Shown here in pieces: positions 24,948-32,968 of a stretch of DNA of 51,091 nt. Within the stretch, counting starts at the first letter, position 1; each line of letters opens with the position of its first letter. The notes beneath the pieces are model-generated. The model was not told the origin of the DNA. It did not search any database and worked only from the letters and a program-made list of their open reading frames with translations. This DNA is from Elusimicrobiota bacterium (GTDB lineage: Bacteria; Elusimicrobiota; Elusimicrobia; UBA1565; UBA9628), in NCBI GenBank assembly GCA_023249675.1, contig JAHFCE010000015.1, positions 1 to 51,091 of the forward strand, in the 5' to 3' direction. The position numbers and the translations under genes were made by a program.

Positions 24948-25519
24948 CTTTCTTGGACCCGGAGCGTCCGCGAGAAAAGCTGGCGCGCCGCGGTCCGGAA
25001 GCCCTCACCGACACCGAGCTGGTGGCCGTGATCTTGGGCGTGAATGCGGAGCGCGCGGAGTCCATCGTCAAGGAGTGCTCTGGGCGCGGTCGCGAGGCCG
25101 CTTTGGAGGAGTACGCGAAGCGCCGCCGTTCTTTCGACCCGCGCCCGGTCGTAGACGGCGCGCGCGCGGCCGCGGGCCTCGTTCCGGCCGACGTCCGCTG
25201 CGCGCGCAAGGAGCATTTCCTCGTTCTGTGCCTGAACGCCCGCCGCCAGCTCCTGCGCGTCGAGACGGTCTCGGTCGGCACGTTGTCGGCAAGCCTCGTG
25301 CACCCGCGCGAGGTGTTCTCCCCCGCGATTTCCAACAGCGCGGCCGCCGTCGTCGCCGTCCACAATCACCCCTCGGGCGATTCCTCGCCCTCGGCCGAGG
25401 ACCGGGAAGCGACTCGCCGCCTGCAGCGCGCGGGCGAGCTGCTGGGCATTCCGCTGGCCGATCACGTGATCGTCTCGGAGTCGTCGTTCTTCAGTTTTAG
25501 AGAGAGTGGTCTTTTATAG
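24944..25519 (+). CDS. radC: RadC-family JAB1/MPN protein
   Basis: 191 aa. The C-terminal JAMM domain is complete: REVFSPAISNSAAAVVAVHNHPSGDSSPSAED with His-x-His...Asp (near 140-155), ending in DHVIVSESSFFSFRESGLL, typical of RadC. The N-terminal PREKLARRGPEALTDTELVAVILG matches, but the helix-hairpin-helix part is short, giving 191 rather than about 225 residues. RadC is often linked to DNA repair or recombination, but its enzymatic role is unclear. Overlaps the RseB-like gene by 4 nt, so it belongs to the sigma operon, an unusual neighbour. Confidence 0.9.
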   Translation: MTFLDPERPREKLARRGPEALTDTELVAVILGVNAERAESIVKECSGRGREAALEEYAKRRRSFDPRPVVDGARAAAGLVPADVRCARKEHFLVLCLNARRQLLRVETVSVGTLSASLVHPREVFSPAISNSAAAVVAVHNHPSGDSSPSAEDREATRRLQRAGELLGIPLADHVIVSESSFFSFRESGLL

Positions 25520-25532
25520 GAGTTCGAATCTA

Positions 25533-25548
25533 CTGTTTCCGGAAACAG
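25533..25548. repeat. 16-bp palindrome CTGTTTCCGGAAACAG, copy 2
   Basis: Identical to 10740-10755 including the following TT. It lies 14 bp after the radC stop, in the gap before the next gene. No T-run. Confidence 0.85.
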
Positions 25549-25602
25549 TTTGACTGCGGGTACATAACGAGTGATTATCGGCAGTGAGAGGCCGCTAAGA
25601 GC

Positions 25603-25608
25603 TAAAAT
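25603..25608 (+). promoter_or_regulatory. -10 hexamer TAAAAT of leaderless membrane-protein gene
   Basis: TAAAAT, 6 nt before ATG 25615. Confidence 0.65.
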
Positions 25609-25614
25609 CCATCC

Positions 25615-26157
25615 ATGCTTTCCGTGCTGATGCTCTTCCTCATTCCGGTCGGCGGCGGCATCCCGGCCGGCGTGCTGCTTGCGCGCACCAACGGCCTCGC
25701 CTGGCCGGTGACCGCTGGGCTCTACCTGATTTCGGATGTGATCCTGGCTTTCGCGTTCGAGCCCATCCTCCGTCTTCTTGTCGCGTTAGGCCGCAAGCTT
25801 CCTCTCCTCGCCCGTGTCGCCGCCGCGATGAAGGTCATGATGGACCGGACCGCGGCGCATTACGGAGGCGTGGGCGCGGGGCCTTTCACGCTCGTCATGA
25901 TCGCCTTCGGCGTCGATCCCATGACCGGGCGCGCCGCGGCGATGGCGGCCGGGCACGGCTTTGTCGCGGGTTGGGCGATCGCGATTGCGGGCGACATGCT
26001 CTACTACGCCGTCATCGCGCTCACGACCTTGCGTCTGAACGCCTACTTCAAGGATCCGAACACGACGATGCTGATCGTTCTGGGCGCGATGATCGTCGTG
26101 CCCATTTTGGTGCGTCGTTTGAAGTCAGCCTACTTCCACAAGCGTCCGGTTTGGTAA
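25615..26157 (+). CDS. Integral membrane protein of unknown function
   Basis: 180 aa with about five hydrophobic helices (MLSVLMLFLIPVGGGIPAGVLL, PVTAGLYLISDVILAFAF, GPFTLVMIAFGVDPMTGRA, GFVAGWAIAIAGDMLYYAVIALTTL, TMLIVLGAMIVVPILV). Glycine-rich GGGIPAG and AAGHGFVAGWAIAIAGD segments hint at a transporter, but I recognise no named family. Single gene; the next gene has its own -10 within this gene's last codons. Confidence 0.75.
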   Translation: MLSVLMLFLIPVGGGIPAGVLLARTNGLAWPVTAGLYLISDVILAFAFEPILRLLVALGRKLPLLARVAAAMKVMMDRTAAHYGGVGAGPFTLVMIAFGVDPMTGRAAAMAAGHGFVAGWAIAIAGDMLYYAVIALTTLRLNAYFKDPNTTMLIVLGAMIVVPILVRRLKSAYFHKRPVW

Positions 26158-26160
26158 AAT
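26155..26160 (+). promoter_or_regulatory. -10 hexamer TAAAAT before the nuclease gene
   Basis: TAAAAT, 9 nt before GTG 26170, overlapping the stop of the upstream gene; would give a 2-3 nt leader. Confidence 0.45.
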
Positions 26161-26169
26161 AGGCGGCGC

Positions 26170-27321
26170 GTGAAGCTTCCCCGCCCCCTGTCGCACTCGT
26201 CGATCTCGCTCTACAACGAGTGCCCGCAGAAGTATAGGTTCAAGTACGTCGACAAGATCCCGGAGAAGCCCAGGCACTTCTTCTCCTTCGGGCAGAGCGT
26301 GCATTTGGCGCTCGAATATTTTTATGGGCCGGTCTTAACGCCGCAGGCGCCTCGGGCCCCGAGCCTCGAGGACTTGCTCAAGCACTACCGCGAGATCTGG
26401 GTCAAGCCCGGCTACCGCGATGAAAACCAGGAGGCCGAATATTTCGAAGAGGGCCGCCAAATCCTGACGCGCTTCCACGACAAGCACGCGAAGTCCTTTC
26501 ATGTGCCGTTCTCGGTCGAGTACAACTTCAATTTCGAGCACGAGGGCGTGCCCCTCACCGGCAAGGTCGATCGCATCGACAAGCTGCCCGATGGGCGTCT
26601 GTCGATTCTCGACTACAAGACCGGCAAGAAGCTCGCGGCCGGCCGCCTCGACGTCGACGCCCAGCTCACGATGTATCAGTTCGCGTGCGAGAGCCAGCTT
26701 GGCGCCGAGGTGGGCGAGCTGATTTTCTACCACCTGCCCACGCTCAAGGAACACCGTACCGTGCGCCGCGACAAGCCGCTCGTCAAGGAACTGACCACGC
26801 GCATCGTCGCGACCGCCGAAGGGATCGCCCAGGACCGCTTTGATCCCAAGCCCACCGAGAACGCCTGCCGTTGGTGCGACTACAAGCCGATCTGCCCGAT
26901 CTACAAGGACCAGTACGCGGGCAGGCTGCCCGTCGCCGCGAAGGCCGCGGGCGAGCCGGCGCTCGCAGCACTCGTGGATCGATACGGCGACGCGCTCGCC
27001 AAGATCGAAGCGGCTAAGGCCGAGGCCGATGCCGTTTCCAAGGAACTCGCTGCGGCGCTCAAAAATAAAAATTATGTCCGCGCTTTTGGCGAACGCTTCG
27101 AGGTCTCGGCGGCTCCCGCCGTGAAGTGGGAGTTCGCGGACAAGAAAAAGGTCCTCGACATGCTGAAGAAGGCCGGCGTGTACGAGAAGGTCTTGGCGCC
27201 TTCGGCGCCGCTCGTCCACAAATTGGTCGAAGATCCAACCACGGACGCGGATCTCCGCGCGCGCCTGACCGAGATCGGCGAGCGTGTCGAGACGACGGAC
27301 CTGAAGCTCAAGGGCTTATGA
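26170..27321 (+). CDS. PD-(D/E)XK nuclease-family protein (RecB/Cas4-like)
   Basis: 383 aa, GTG start. The N-terminus LSHSSISLYNECPQKYRFKYV (about 7-27, first cluster Cys), the nuclease core LTGKVDRIDKL...LSILDYKTGKK (Asp and Asp-x-Lys, about 133-155) and the C-terminal ACRWCDYKPICPIY (three Cys, about 236-250) match PF12705-type RecB-like nucleases with a [4Fe-4S] cluster. Residues about 270-300 form a coiled coil, followed by a unique 80-residue tail. No cas genes nearby, so DNA repair is more likely than CRISPR adaptation. Its TGA overlaps the ATG of the kinase gene. Confidence 0.85.
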   Translation: MKLPRPLSHSSISLYNECPQKYRFKYVDKIPEKPRHFFSFGQSVHLALEYFYGPVLTPQAPRAPSLEDLLKHYREIWVKPGYRDENQEAEYFEEGRQILTRFHDKHAKSFHVPFSVEYNFNFEHEGVPLTGKVDRIDKLPDGRLSILDYKTGKKLAAGRLDVDAQLTMYQFACESQLGAEVGELIFYHLPTLKEHRTVRRDKPLVKELTTRIVATAEGIAQDRFDPKPTENACRWCDYKPICPIYKDQYAGRLPVAAKAAGEPALAALVDRYGDALAKIEAAKAEADAVSKELAAALKNKNYVRAFGERFEVSAAPAVKWEFADKKKVLDMLKKAGVYEKVLAPSAPLVHKLVEDPTTDADLRARLTEIGERVETTDLKLKGL

Positions 27322-28796
27322 AGACCCGAGACCTCCTCCTCGCGCTCGACCAGGGCTCCTCCTCCTCGCGCGCCGTCCTCTTCGATCTGAAGGGCGGGGT
27401 CGTGGCGATCGCACAGCGTCCGGTGCGCACCAGGCGCCCGAAAGCGGGCTGGGCCGAGCACGATCCGCTCGAGCTTGCCCGGAGCCTCGAATCCTCTCTC
27501 GACGCGGTTCTCTTAAAGCTCGGCCCGCGAGATCGAGTGCTGGCCGCCGGCCTCGCGGTTCAGCGCTCGACGATCGTGTTCTGCGAGCGCGGAACTTTCA
27601 AGCCCGTCGCCCCCGCCCCGAGCTGGATGGACGGCCGCGCCGCCGAGTTGGTTGTGCCCTTGCAGGAGCGCCAAGGCGAAGTTCACGGCCTTTCGGGTTT
27701 GTACGCGACCCCCTACTATTCCGCCCCGAAAATCCGCTGGTTCCTCGATCGCGAGCCCGCAGTCCGCGCGCTGGCCGACGCGGGCCGCCTGCTGTGCGCG
27801 CCGGTCTCCACCTTCATCGCCGCGCGCTTGACCCGGGGAGCCGTCGTCGCCGCCGATCCGACCTGCGCTCAGCGCACCTTGTTGATGAACCTCGAGACGG
27901 CGGCCTGGGACCCGGGCCTGCTCGCCTTGTTCGGGCTGAGCGTCGATTTTCTTCCCTCCATCCGCCCCTCGGCTGGCGACTGGGGCGTCATCGAGCGCAA
28001 AGGCCGTAAGATTCCCTTGCTGGCGACCGTCGGCGATCAGCAGTCGGCCGCGATCGGCCTGGGCGCTTCCCGGGAAGGCTCCGCCGTCGCGAATTACGGC
28101 ACGGGCGCGTTCCTGCTCCGCCACACCGGTTCTCGTCCTGCGCGTGCGCCCGGCCTTCTCGTCTCGGCGGCCGCGACGGTGGGCGCTTCGCGCGGCTACT
28201 ACCTCGAGGGCACGGTCCACGCCGCGGGGACCTCGTTTGAGTGGCTGAAGGACAATCTGGGCCTGATGAAGGACTCGCGGGCCATCGACGCCGCGTTTCG
28301 CCAGTCCCGGCGCCGAGTCCTCATGCTGCCCGCGATCGGCGGCCTCGGCGCCCCTCGGTGGGACTACAAGACCAAGACGGCTTTCTTCGGGCTCGACTCG
28401 CAGACAATCCATCATGATTTGGTCCGAGCCACGGCCGAGGGCCTTTGTCTGCTGCTCGCCGACGCCGCGGCGGTGATGGCGGCGGCCGGCTCTCCGGTAA
28501 CGCGCGCGCGCGTGGCGGGCGGACTCTCCCGGTCCGATGCGATGATGTCTTTCCAAGCGGACGCACTGGGTGCCACGCTCGAGCGCCGCAAGGAGGTCGA
28601 GGCGACCGCTTTGGGTGCTGCGATCTTAGCCGCGAAGGCGGCGGGCCTGCCCGATCCAGAGAGGATGGCCGACGCGAAGGTCGAGAAGACCTTTCTCCCT
28701 AAGTCCAACGACAACGCGCGCGCCAAAAGACGCGCGGAGTGGACGGCGTTCGTCGAGTCGACTCAGCGCCTGAGCCGCGAGATCAGCCTGTCGTAG
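27318..28796 (+). CDS. FGGY carbohydrate kinase, glycerol-kinase-like
   Basis: 492 aa from ATG 27318 (frame open upstream but overlapping the nuclease). GlpK-like motifs: LALDQGSSSSRAVLFD (phosphate 1), GWAEHDPLEL, VAADPTCAQRTLLMNLETAAWDPGLL, VGDQQSAAIGLG, ANYGTGAFLL, GGLGAPRWD and VAGGLSRSDAMM. It would phosphorylate glycerol or a related polyol to the 3-phosphate in the cytoplasm. An OPA-family organophosphate antiporter is 11 kb away, but no glpF or glpD is present. Its 3' end overlaps the convergent HAD gene by 34 nt. Confidence 0.83.
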   Translation: MKTRDLLLALDQGSSSSRAVLFDLKGGVVAIAQRPVRTRRPKAGWAEHDPLELARSLESSLDAVLLKLGPRDRVLAAGLAVQRSTIVFCERGTFKPVAPAPSWMDGRAAELVVPLQERQGEVHGLSGLYATPYYSAPKIRWFLDREPAVRALADAGRLLCAPVSTFIAARLTRGAVVAADPTCAQRTLLMNLETAAWDPGLLALFGLSVDFLPSIRPSAGDWGVIERKGRKIPLLATVGDQQSAAIGLGASREGSAVANYGTGAFLLRHTGSRPARAPGLLVSAAATVGASRGYYLEGTVHAAGTSFEWLKDNLGLMKDSRAIDAAFRQSRRRVLMLPAIGGLGAPRWDYKTKTAFFGLDSQTIHHDLVRATAEGLCLLLADAAAVMAAAGSPVTRARVAGGLSRSDAMMSFQADALGATLERRKEVEATALGAAILAAKAAGLPDPERMADAKVEKTFLPKSNDNARAKRRAEWTAFVESTQRLSREISLS

Positions 28797-29419
28797 TCGA
28801 GACCGGCGAAGCTGCCCAGCTCGAAGTCGGCGGTGGACAGGTCCTGGCCTTCGTTGTGCGCGGTCCTGTAGGCCGCGACCTTCATGCCCGCGCGCTTGGC
28901 GGCGAGCAGGCCGATCGCGGAATCCTCGATCGCCAGGCACTCGCCGGGCGGCAGGTTCAGGCGGGACGCGGCCTCGAGATAGACGTCGGGCAAGGGCTTG
29001 GTCTTTCCCCCCACGTCGTCGGCGGACACGATCGTGTCGAGCAGGGGCGACAGCTCGAAGCGGTCCACGACGAGCTTGATCCAGCGCTCGGGCGAGGAGG
29101 AGGCGATCGCGGTGCGCACGCCCTTGTGCTTGAGGTGGCGGGCGAGATCGAGAAAGCCCTCGGAGCAGTCCACTCGGTCCTGGTAGACCTTGCGGGCGGA
29201 GACATCGCAGTGGTCGAGGAACTCGACCTTGCCCATTGGCAGGTCGAACTCTTCGACGAGGAAGCGGTGCAGGTCCGACACGCCCAAGCCGGTGATGCGG
29301 TCGTTATCGGCTTCGGTCCAGCCGGGCACGGTCGCGCGGAAAAAATCGGCTTCGACCTCCTTCCAGCGCGCCTCGCTGTCGACGACCACGCCGTCCATGT
29401 CGAAGATGACGGCTTTCAT
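28763..29419 (-). CDS. HAD-superfamily phosphatase (beta-phosphoglucomutase-like)
   Basis: 218 aa. Motif I FDMDGVVVDSE (Asp7 nucleophile, Asp9 acid), helical cap, motif II TAIASSSPER, motif III Lys in GKTKPLPDVY, motif IV IEDSAIGLLAAKRAGM. The subgroup includes phosphoglycolate phosphatase, sugar-phosphatases and beta-phosphoglucomutase; substrate not deducible. ATG overlaps the TGA of the ABC exporter gene, making it the last gene of the aminotransferase/ABC operon. Confidence 0.9.
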   Translation of the reverse strand: MKAVIFDMDGVVVDSEARWKEVEADFFRATVPGWTEADNDRITGLGVSDLHRFLVEEFDLPMGKVEFLDHCDVSARKVYQDRVDCSEGFLDLARHLKHKGVRTAIASSSPERWIKLVVDRFELSPLLDTIVSADDVGGKTKPLPDVYLEAASRLNLPPGECLAIEDSAIGLLAAKRAGMKVAAYRTAHNEGQDLSTADFELGSFAGLDYDRLISRLRR

Positions 29420-31167
29420 CAGGTCTCGGGGGCCTCGAGCTGCTGGTAGCGGGTGAGCGTGGCGTAAACGCCGTTCTGGGCGAGCAGTTCCAAGTGCGTG
29501 CCGGCTTCTTCGACGCGGCCGCGGCGCATCACGACGATGCGGTCGGCCTTCTGCACGGTGGACAGGCGGTGGGCGATCATGACGACGGTGCGGCCCGGAT
29601 AGAGGCGCTCCATCGCGTTCTGCACGGCGCGCTCGCTGGCGGCGTCGAGGTTCGAGGTCGCCTCATCGAGGATCAGGAGCTTGGGATCTTTGAGCACCGC
29701 GCGCGCGATCGCCAGGCGCTGGCGCTGGCCGCCGGAGAGGCGCGCGCCGCGGTCGCCGAGCGGCGTGTCGAGGCCTTGGGGCATCGCGCCGACAAACTGC
29801 GCGGCGTCGGCAACCTCGAGGGCTTTCTGCACGTCGGCCCGGGTCGCACCCTCGCGGCCGATTGCGACGTTGCCGAACACGGTGTCGTTGAAGAGGATCG
29901 TTTCTTGGGAGACCAGGCCCAGGCGCGCGCGCAGTTCGTGCGTGGACATCTCGCGCAGGTCGACGCCGTCGATGGTGATGCGTCCCTCGGTCGGGTCGAA
30001 AAGACGCAGAAGCAAGTGAACGAACGTCGTCTTGCCGGAGCCGGACGGGCCGGCCAGGGCCAAGACCTCGCCGGGCTTGATAGTCAAGGACACGTTTTTA
30101 AGCGCCCAGGTCTCACGGGAGGGATAACGGAAGGAGACGTTCTCAAAGACCACGCCCTTGGTGAGCGCGGGAAACGGCAACGGATGGGGCGGCTCAACGA
30201 CGGACGGATTTTCATCCAGTATCGAGAAGATCCGCTCGGCCGCGGCCAAACCTAATTGCAAGGTCGAGTTCATCTGCGCCAGGTTCTTGATCGGCCCGTA
30301 CGCCATGAAAAAGGAGCCCAGGAAGACCGCGAACTGCGAGGCCGTCATCGTGCCGGCGCCGATGGCGCGGCCGCCGAGCCAGACGATCGCGGCCATGATC
30401 AGCGAGCCGAGGAACTCCATCAGCGGCCCCGACAGCGCGGTTGCGCGGAAGTAGCGCATCATCTGATGAAAGAACTCGTCGTTCTCGACGCGGAACTTGG
30501 CGATGGCGCCCTTTTCGTAGTTGAATGACTTCACGACGAGCATTCCTTGGAGGCTTTCCTGGAAGCGGTGGTAAATCCCCCCCATCACTTCCTGGCCGCG
30601 GCGGCCGGCGGAGCGCAGCTTGCGGCCGAGCACGCCCAGCACGCCGCCCGCCATGGGAATGGCGATCAAGGCGACTAACGCGAACTTCGCGTTAGTCGCG
30701 ATCATGACGCCCAAAACGACGACGATCGTGAGAGAATCGCGAATGGCGTACAGCGGCACGAACTGCAGCGCCGATTGCAATGCGTTCATGTCGTTGGTGA
30801 GCTTGGCCAAGACTTCTCCGGCCTTGGACTTCCAGAAGAAATCCATGGAGAGAGCATGAAGATGCGTGAACAGGTCTTCCCGGATCTCCTGCGTGATCTT
30901 CTGGCCGAGCCAACTCATGAGGTAGCTTTGCGTGTACTGGAAGATCAGCTTGAGAAAGAAGATCGCCGGTATTAAAGCGGCTACGTTGCGGAGCTGATTT
31001 GGATTGGAATCGACGAACAGGCTGTTCGTGACCGGCCCGAGGACTTTGACGAGCGCGCCGTTGAGCGCGGCCACGACGACCATGACGCCCGTGGCCTGGA
31101 TCAGGCGGACGCGATGCGGCTTGACGTAGGTCAGCAGTCGCCGCAGCGAGCGCCGGTCGGTGTTCAC
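29419..31167 (-). CDS. MsbA-type ABC exporter (fused TMD-NBD)
   Basis: 582 aa, GTG start overlapping the aminotransferase TGA. Six membrane helices (about 20-310), then the ATPase: Walker A GPSGSGKT, Q-loop VSQETILFND, signature LSGGQRQRLAIARA, Walker B LLILDEATS, switch MIAHRLST. A full-length homodimeric exporter of the MsbA/lipid-A or multidrug type (ABCB). A core-lipid A flippase role fits a diderm host but is not proven. Internal-membrane location. Confidence 0.9.
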   Translation of the reverse strand: MNTDRRSLRRLLTYVKPHRVRLIQATGVMVVVAALNGALVKVLGPVTNSLFVDSNPNQLRNVAALIPAIFFLKLIFQYTQSYLMSWLGQKITQEIREDLFTHLHALSMDFFWKSKAGEVLAKLTNDMNALQSALQFVPLYAIRDSLTIVVVLGVMIATNAKFALVALIAIPMAGGVLGVLGRKLRSAGRRGQEVMGGIYHRFQESLQGMLVVKSFNYEKGAIAKFRVENDEFFHQMMRYFRATALSGPLMEFLGSLIMAAIVWLGGRAIGAGTMTASQFAVFLGSFFMAYGPIKNLAQMNSTLQLGLAAAERIFSILDENPSVVEPPHPLPFPALTKGVVFENVSFRYPSRETWALKNVSLTIKPGEVLALAGPSGSGKTTFVHLLLRLFDPTEGRITIDGVDLREMSTHELRARLGLVSQETILFNDTVFGNVAIGREGATRADVQKALEVADAAQFVGAMPQGLDTPLGDRGARLSGGQRQRLAIARAVLKDPKLLILDEATSNLDAASERAVQNAMERLYPGRTVVMIAHRLSTVQKADRIVVMRRGRVEEAGTHLELLAQNGVYATLTRYQQLEAPET

Positions 31168-32348
31168 TGCGAGGCGACCGCCGACAGCTTGGGCAGGGCC
31201 GTTCTCATCGCCGCGATGGCCTTTTCGATATTCGCGACGGAATTCGCGTAGGAGAAACGAAGGTAGCCCTCGCCCAACGCTCCGAACGACGTGCCGGGAA
31301 GACAGGCGACCCCCGCTTCGGACAGCAGGGCGTCGGCCAAGGCCTTCGAGGTCAAACCGGTGCCTTTGATGTTTGGAAAAACGTAAAACGCCGCTTTCGG
31401 GGTCTTGCAGGTGATTCCGGGCAGAGAGTTCAGGCCTTGGACGATCACGTCGCGGCGCTTCTTGAACTCCTGGACCATGGCGGTCACGCAGTCCTGCGGG
31501 CCGTTCAACGCCGCGATCGCGGCGATTTGCGAGAACGACGAGACGCAGGAGTGGTCATTGGTCGACAATTTCGCGATCGCGTCGATCAGCCACTTGGGTC
31601 CGACGCCGTAGCCCAGGCGCCAGCCGGTCATGGCCCACGTCTTGGAGAAGCCGTCGAGCAGGATCGTTCTTTTCTTCATGTCCGGCGCCGACAGCGGCGA
31701 GAGATGCTGGCCTTCGTACACGATGCGCGAGTAGATTTCGTCGGACAGGAGCATCGCATCGGGGAATTTCGCGAGCGCTTGGAGCACGCGCTCCATGGTC
31801 TGGGGCGACATCACGCCGCCGGTCGGGTTGGCGGGCGAGTTCAGGATGACGAGCTTGGTCTTGGACGTGAGAAGCCGCTCGAACTCCGCGGTATCGAAAT
31901 CCCACTCGAGGTTTTCTTGTACCGGCAGAGGCACGGGCTTGCCTCCCGCGTAGCTGATCATGGACTCGTAGATCGGGAAGCCGGGGTTCGGGTAGATGAC
32001 CTCATCGCCCGGCTCGATCAAGGCGAGAATTGTGAAGAAGATGATCGGCTTGCCGCCGGGGACGATGACCGTCTCTTCGGGATTGTAGGAGACGCCGCGA
32101 GTCTTGGAGACGTGCTCGGCGATGGCCGCTCGGGTCTCGGGCAGGCCGGCCGACGGCCCGTAATGGGTGAAGCCCGCGTCGAGGGCTTTTTTGGCCGCGT
32201 CGCGGATATGGGCAGGGGTGTCGAAATCGGGCTCGCCGATCTCGAGATGGACGATCTCTCGGCCCTGAGCTTCAAGGGCGCGGGCGCGGGCGAGGACTTC
32301 AAAGGCGGTTTCCGTTCCGAGCCGGGAAAAGCTGCGTGCCAGCCGCAT
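31164..32348 (-). CDS. Class I/II PLP aminotransferase (AspC-like)
   Basis: 394 aa from ATG 32348, chosen for the TAAAAT 7 nt before it and because the upstream frame is antisense to the thioesterase. Fold-type I motifs: HLEIGEPDFDTP, THYGPSAGLPETRAAI, NPGFPIYESMI, ILNSPANPTGGVMS, LLSDEIYSRIVYEG and the PLP lysine in DGFSKTWAMTGWRLGYG; FSYANSVANIEKAI at the end with the substrate-binding Arg just before (LRFSYA). Amino-acid specificity (aspartate, alanine or other) cannot be read. First gene of the operon with the ABC exporter and HAD genes. Confidence 0.9.
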   Translation of the reverse strand: MRLARSFSRLGTETAFEVLARARALEAQGREIVHLEIGEPDFDTPAHIRDAAKKALDAGFTHYGPSAGLPETRAAIAEHVSKTRGVSYNPEETVIVPGGKPIIFFTILALIEPGDEVIYPNPGFPIYESMISYAGGKPVPLPVQENLEWDFDTAEFERLLTSKTKLVILNSPANPTGGVMSPQTMERVLQALAKFPDAMLLSDEIYSRIVYEGQHLSPLSAPDMKKRTILLDGFSKTWAMTGWRLGYGVGPKWLIDAIAKLSTNDHSCVSSFSQIAAIAALNGPQDCVTAMVQEFKKRRDVIVQGLNSLPGITCKTPKAAFYVFPNIKGTGLTSKALADALLSEAGVACLPGTSFGALGEGYLRFSYANSVANIEKAIAAMRTALPKLSAVASQ

Positions 32349-32355
32349 ATGTGGG

Positions 32356-32361
32356 ATTTTA
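32356..32361 (-). promoter_or_regulatory. -10 hexamer TAAAAT of leaderless aminotransferase gene
   Basis: TAAAAT on the minus strand, 7 nt before ATG 32348, in the 19-bp gap after the thioesterase stop. Confidence 0.55.
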
Positions 32362-32367
32362 GCTTTT

Positions 32368-32856
32368 TTAAGCCGCCCGGCCCAGGATGCGGCGCTGGGC
32401 GGCGTCGCCCAGAACCATGAAGCGGCCATCGGCATACGCGTAGACGAGATTGTCCGGGCCGCTGAGCGTGCCCTCGAGAGTGACCAGGCGGTGGCGTTCG
32501 CCGATCAGGCGCGTCTCCACGAGCATGGTGGCCCCCAGCGGCACACCCTTGCGAAACTCCGTGGTCAGGCGCGCGGTCATCACGGGACGGCCGGCGAGCC
32601 AGGCGGCGGCACCCAGCGCCTCATCGAGAGCCGTCAGGATCGCCCCGCCGTGGACGAGTCCGGGCGCGCCCTCCGAGAGGGAGCCGAACCGCGCGGTCGC
32701 CACCAGCGAGCCGTCGCGGCGGCGGAAATACTGGAGGACGATGCGCCCCTCGGTGCCGGTCATGCCCGTGAAGGCCCCCCGCGCGGCGGCGAACGGAAAC
32801 GGTTGGACGGCCTCCCAGCCGGGGAGGGGCCAAGGCGCTGCGGGTGTCTTGCTCAT
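32368..32856 (-). CDS. PaaI-like hotdog thioesterase
   Basis: 162 aa. Hotdog-fold signature HGGAILTALDEALGAAAWL (about 69-87; the HGG..x..D/E motif) and the following TARLTTEFRKGVPLGATMLVETRLI match PaaI/4HBT acyl-CoA thioesterases. PaaI releases stalled CoA esters, for example in phenylacetate degradation. It diverges from the aldehyde dehydrogenase operon that contains crotonases and a PaaA-like gene, which fits a role with the same pathway. TAAACT lies 6 nt before ATG. Confidence 0.86.
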   Translation of the reverse strand: MSKTPAAPWPLPGWEAVQPFPFAAARGAFTGMTGTEGRIVLQYFRRRDGSLVATARFGSLSEGAPGLVHGGAILTALDEALGAAAWLAGRPVMTARLTTEFRKGVPLGATMLVETRLIGERHRLVTLEGTLSGPDNLVYAYADGRFMVLGDAAQRRILGRAA

Positions 32857-32862
32857 GGCGGC

Positions 32863-32868
32863 AGTTTA
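32863..32868 (-). promoter_or_regulatory. -10 hexamer TAAACT of leaderless thioesterase gene
   Basis: TAAACT on the minus strand, 6 nt before ATG 32856. Confidence 0.55.
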
Positions 32869-32887
32869 GGACATTTGTGCACCTGCA

Positions 32888-32905
32888 ACTATCCTCAAGG
32901 ATAGT
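32888..32905. promoter_or_regulatory. Palindromic operator-like site ACTATCC-TCAA-GGATAGT
   Basis: Perfect 7-bp arms with a 4-nt centre, 12 bp upstream of the promoter of the acyl-CoA operon and in the divergent gap with the thioesterase gene. TATCCTC also recurs at 32922 and 32941. Likely a regulator site. Confidence 0.6.
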
Positions 32906-32917
32906 CAGCGCCGAGAT

Positions 32918-32946
32918 TTGCTATCCTCCTCCAAGCGAATTATCCT
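32918..32946 (+). promoter_or_regulatory. Promoter of the acyl-CoA operon (leadered)
   Basis: TTGCTA (32918-32923), 17-bp spacer, TATCCT (32941-32946). Transcription would start near 32953, and GGAG (32957-32960) stands 8 nt before ATG 32969. Unlike most genes here it has a Shine-Dalgarno leader. Confidence 0.6.
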
Positions 32947-32968
32947 CATTCTCGACGGAGATCGAGCC

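Noticed and set aside
27126-27317. Longer N-terminus for the glycerol-kinase-like protein
   Set aside because: That stretch overlaps the nuclease gene in another frame; family homology begins at ATG 27318.
26170-27321. Cas4 of a CRISPR system
   Set aside because: No cas1/cas2 or repeat array in the window; the protein is longer than Cas4 and has an extra C-terminal tail.
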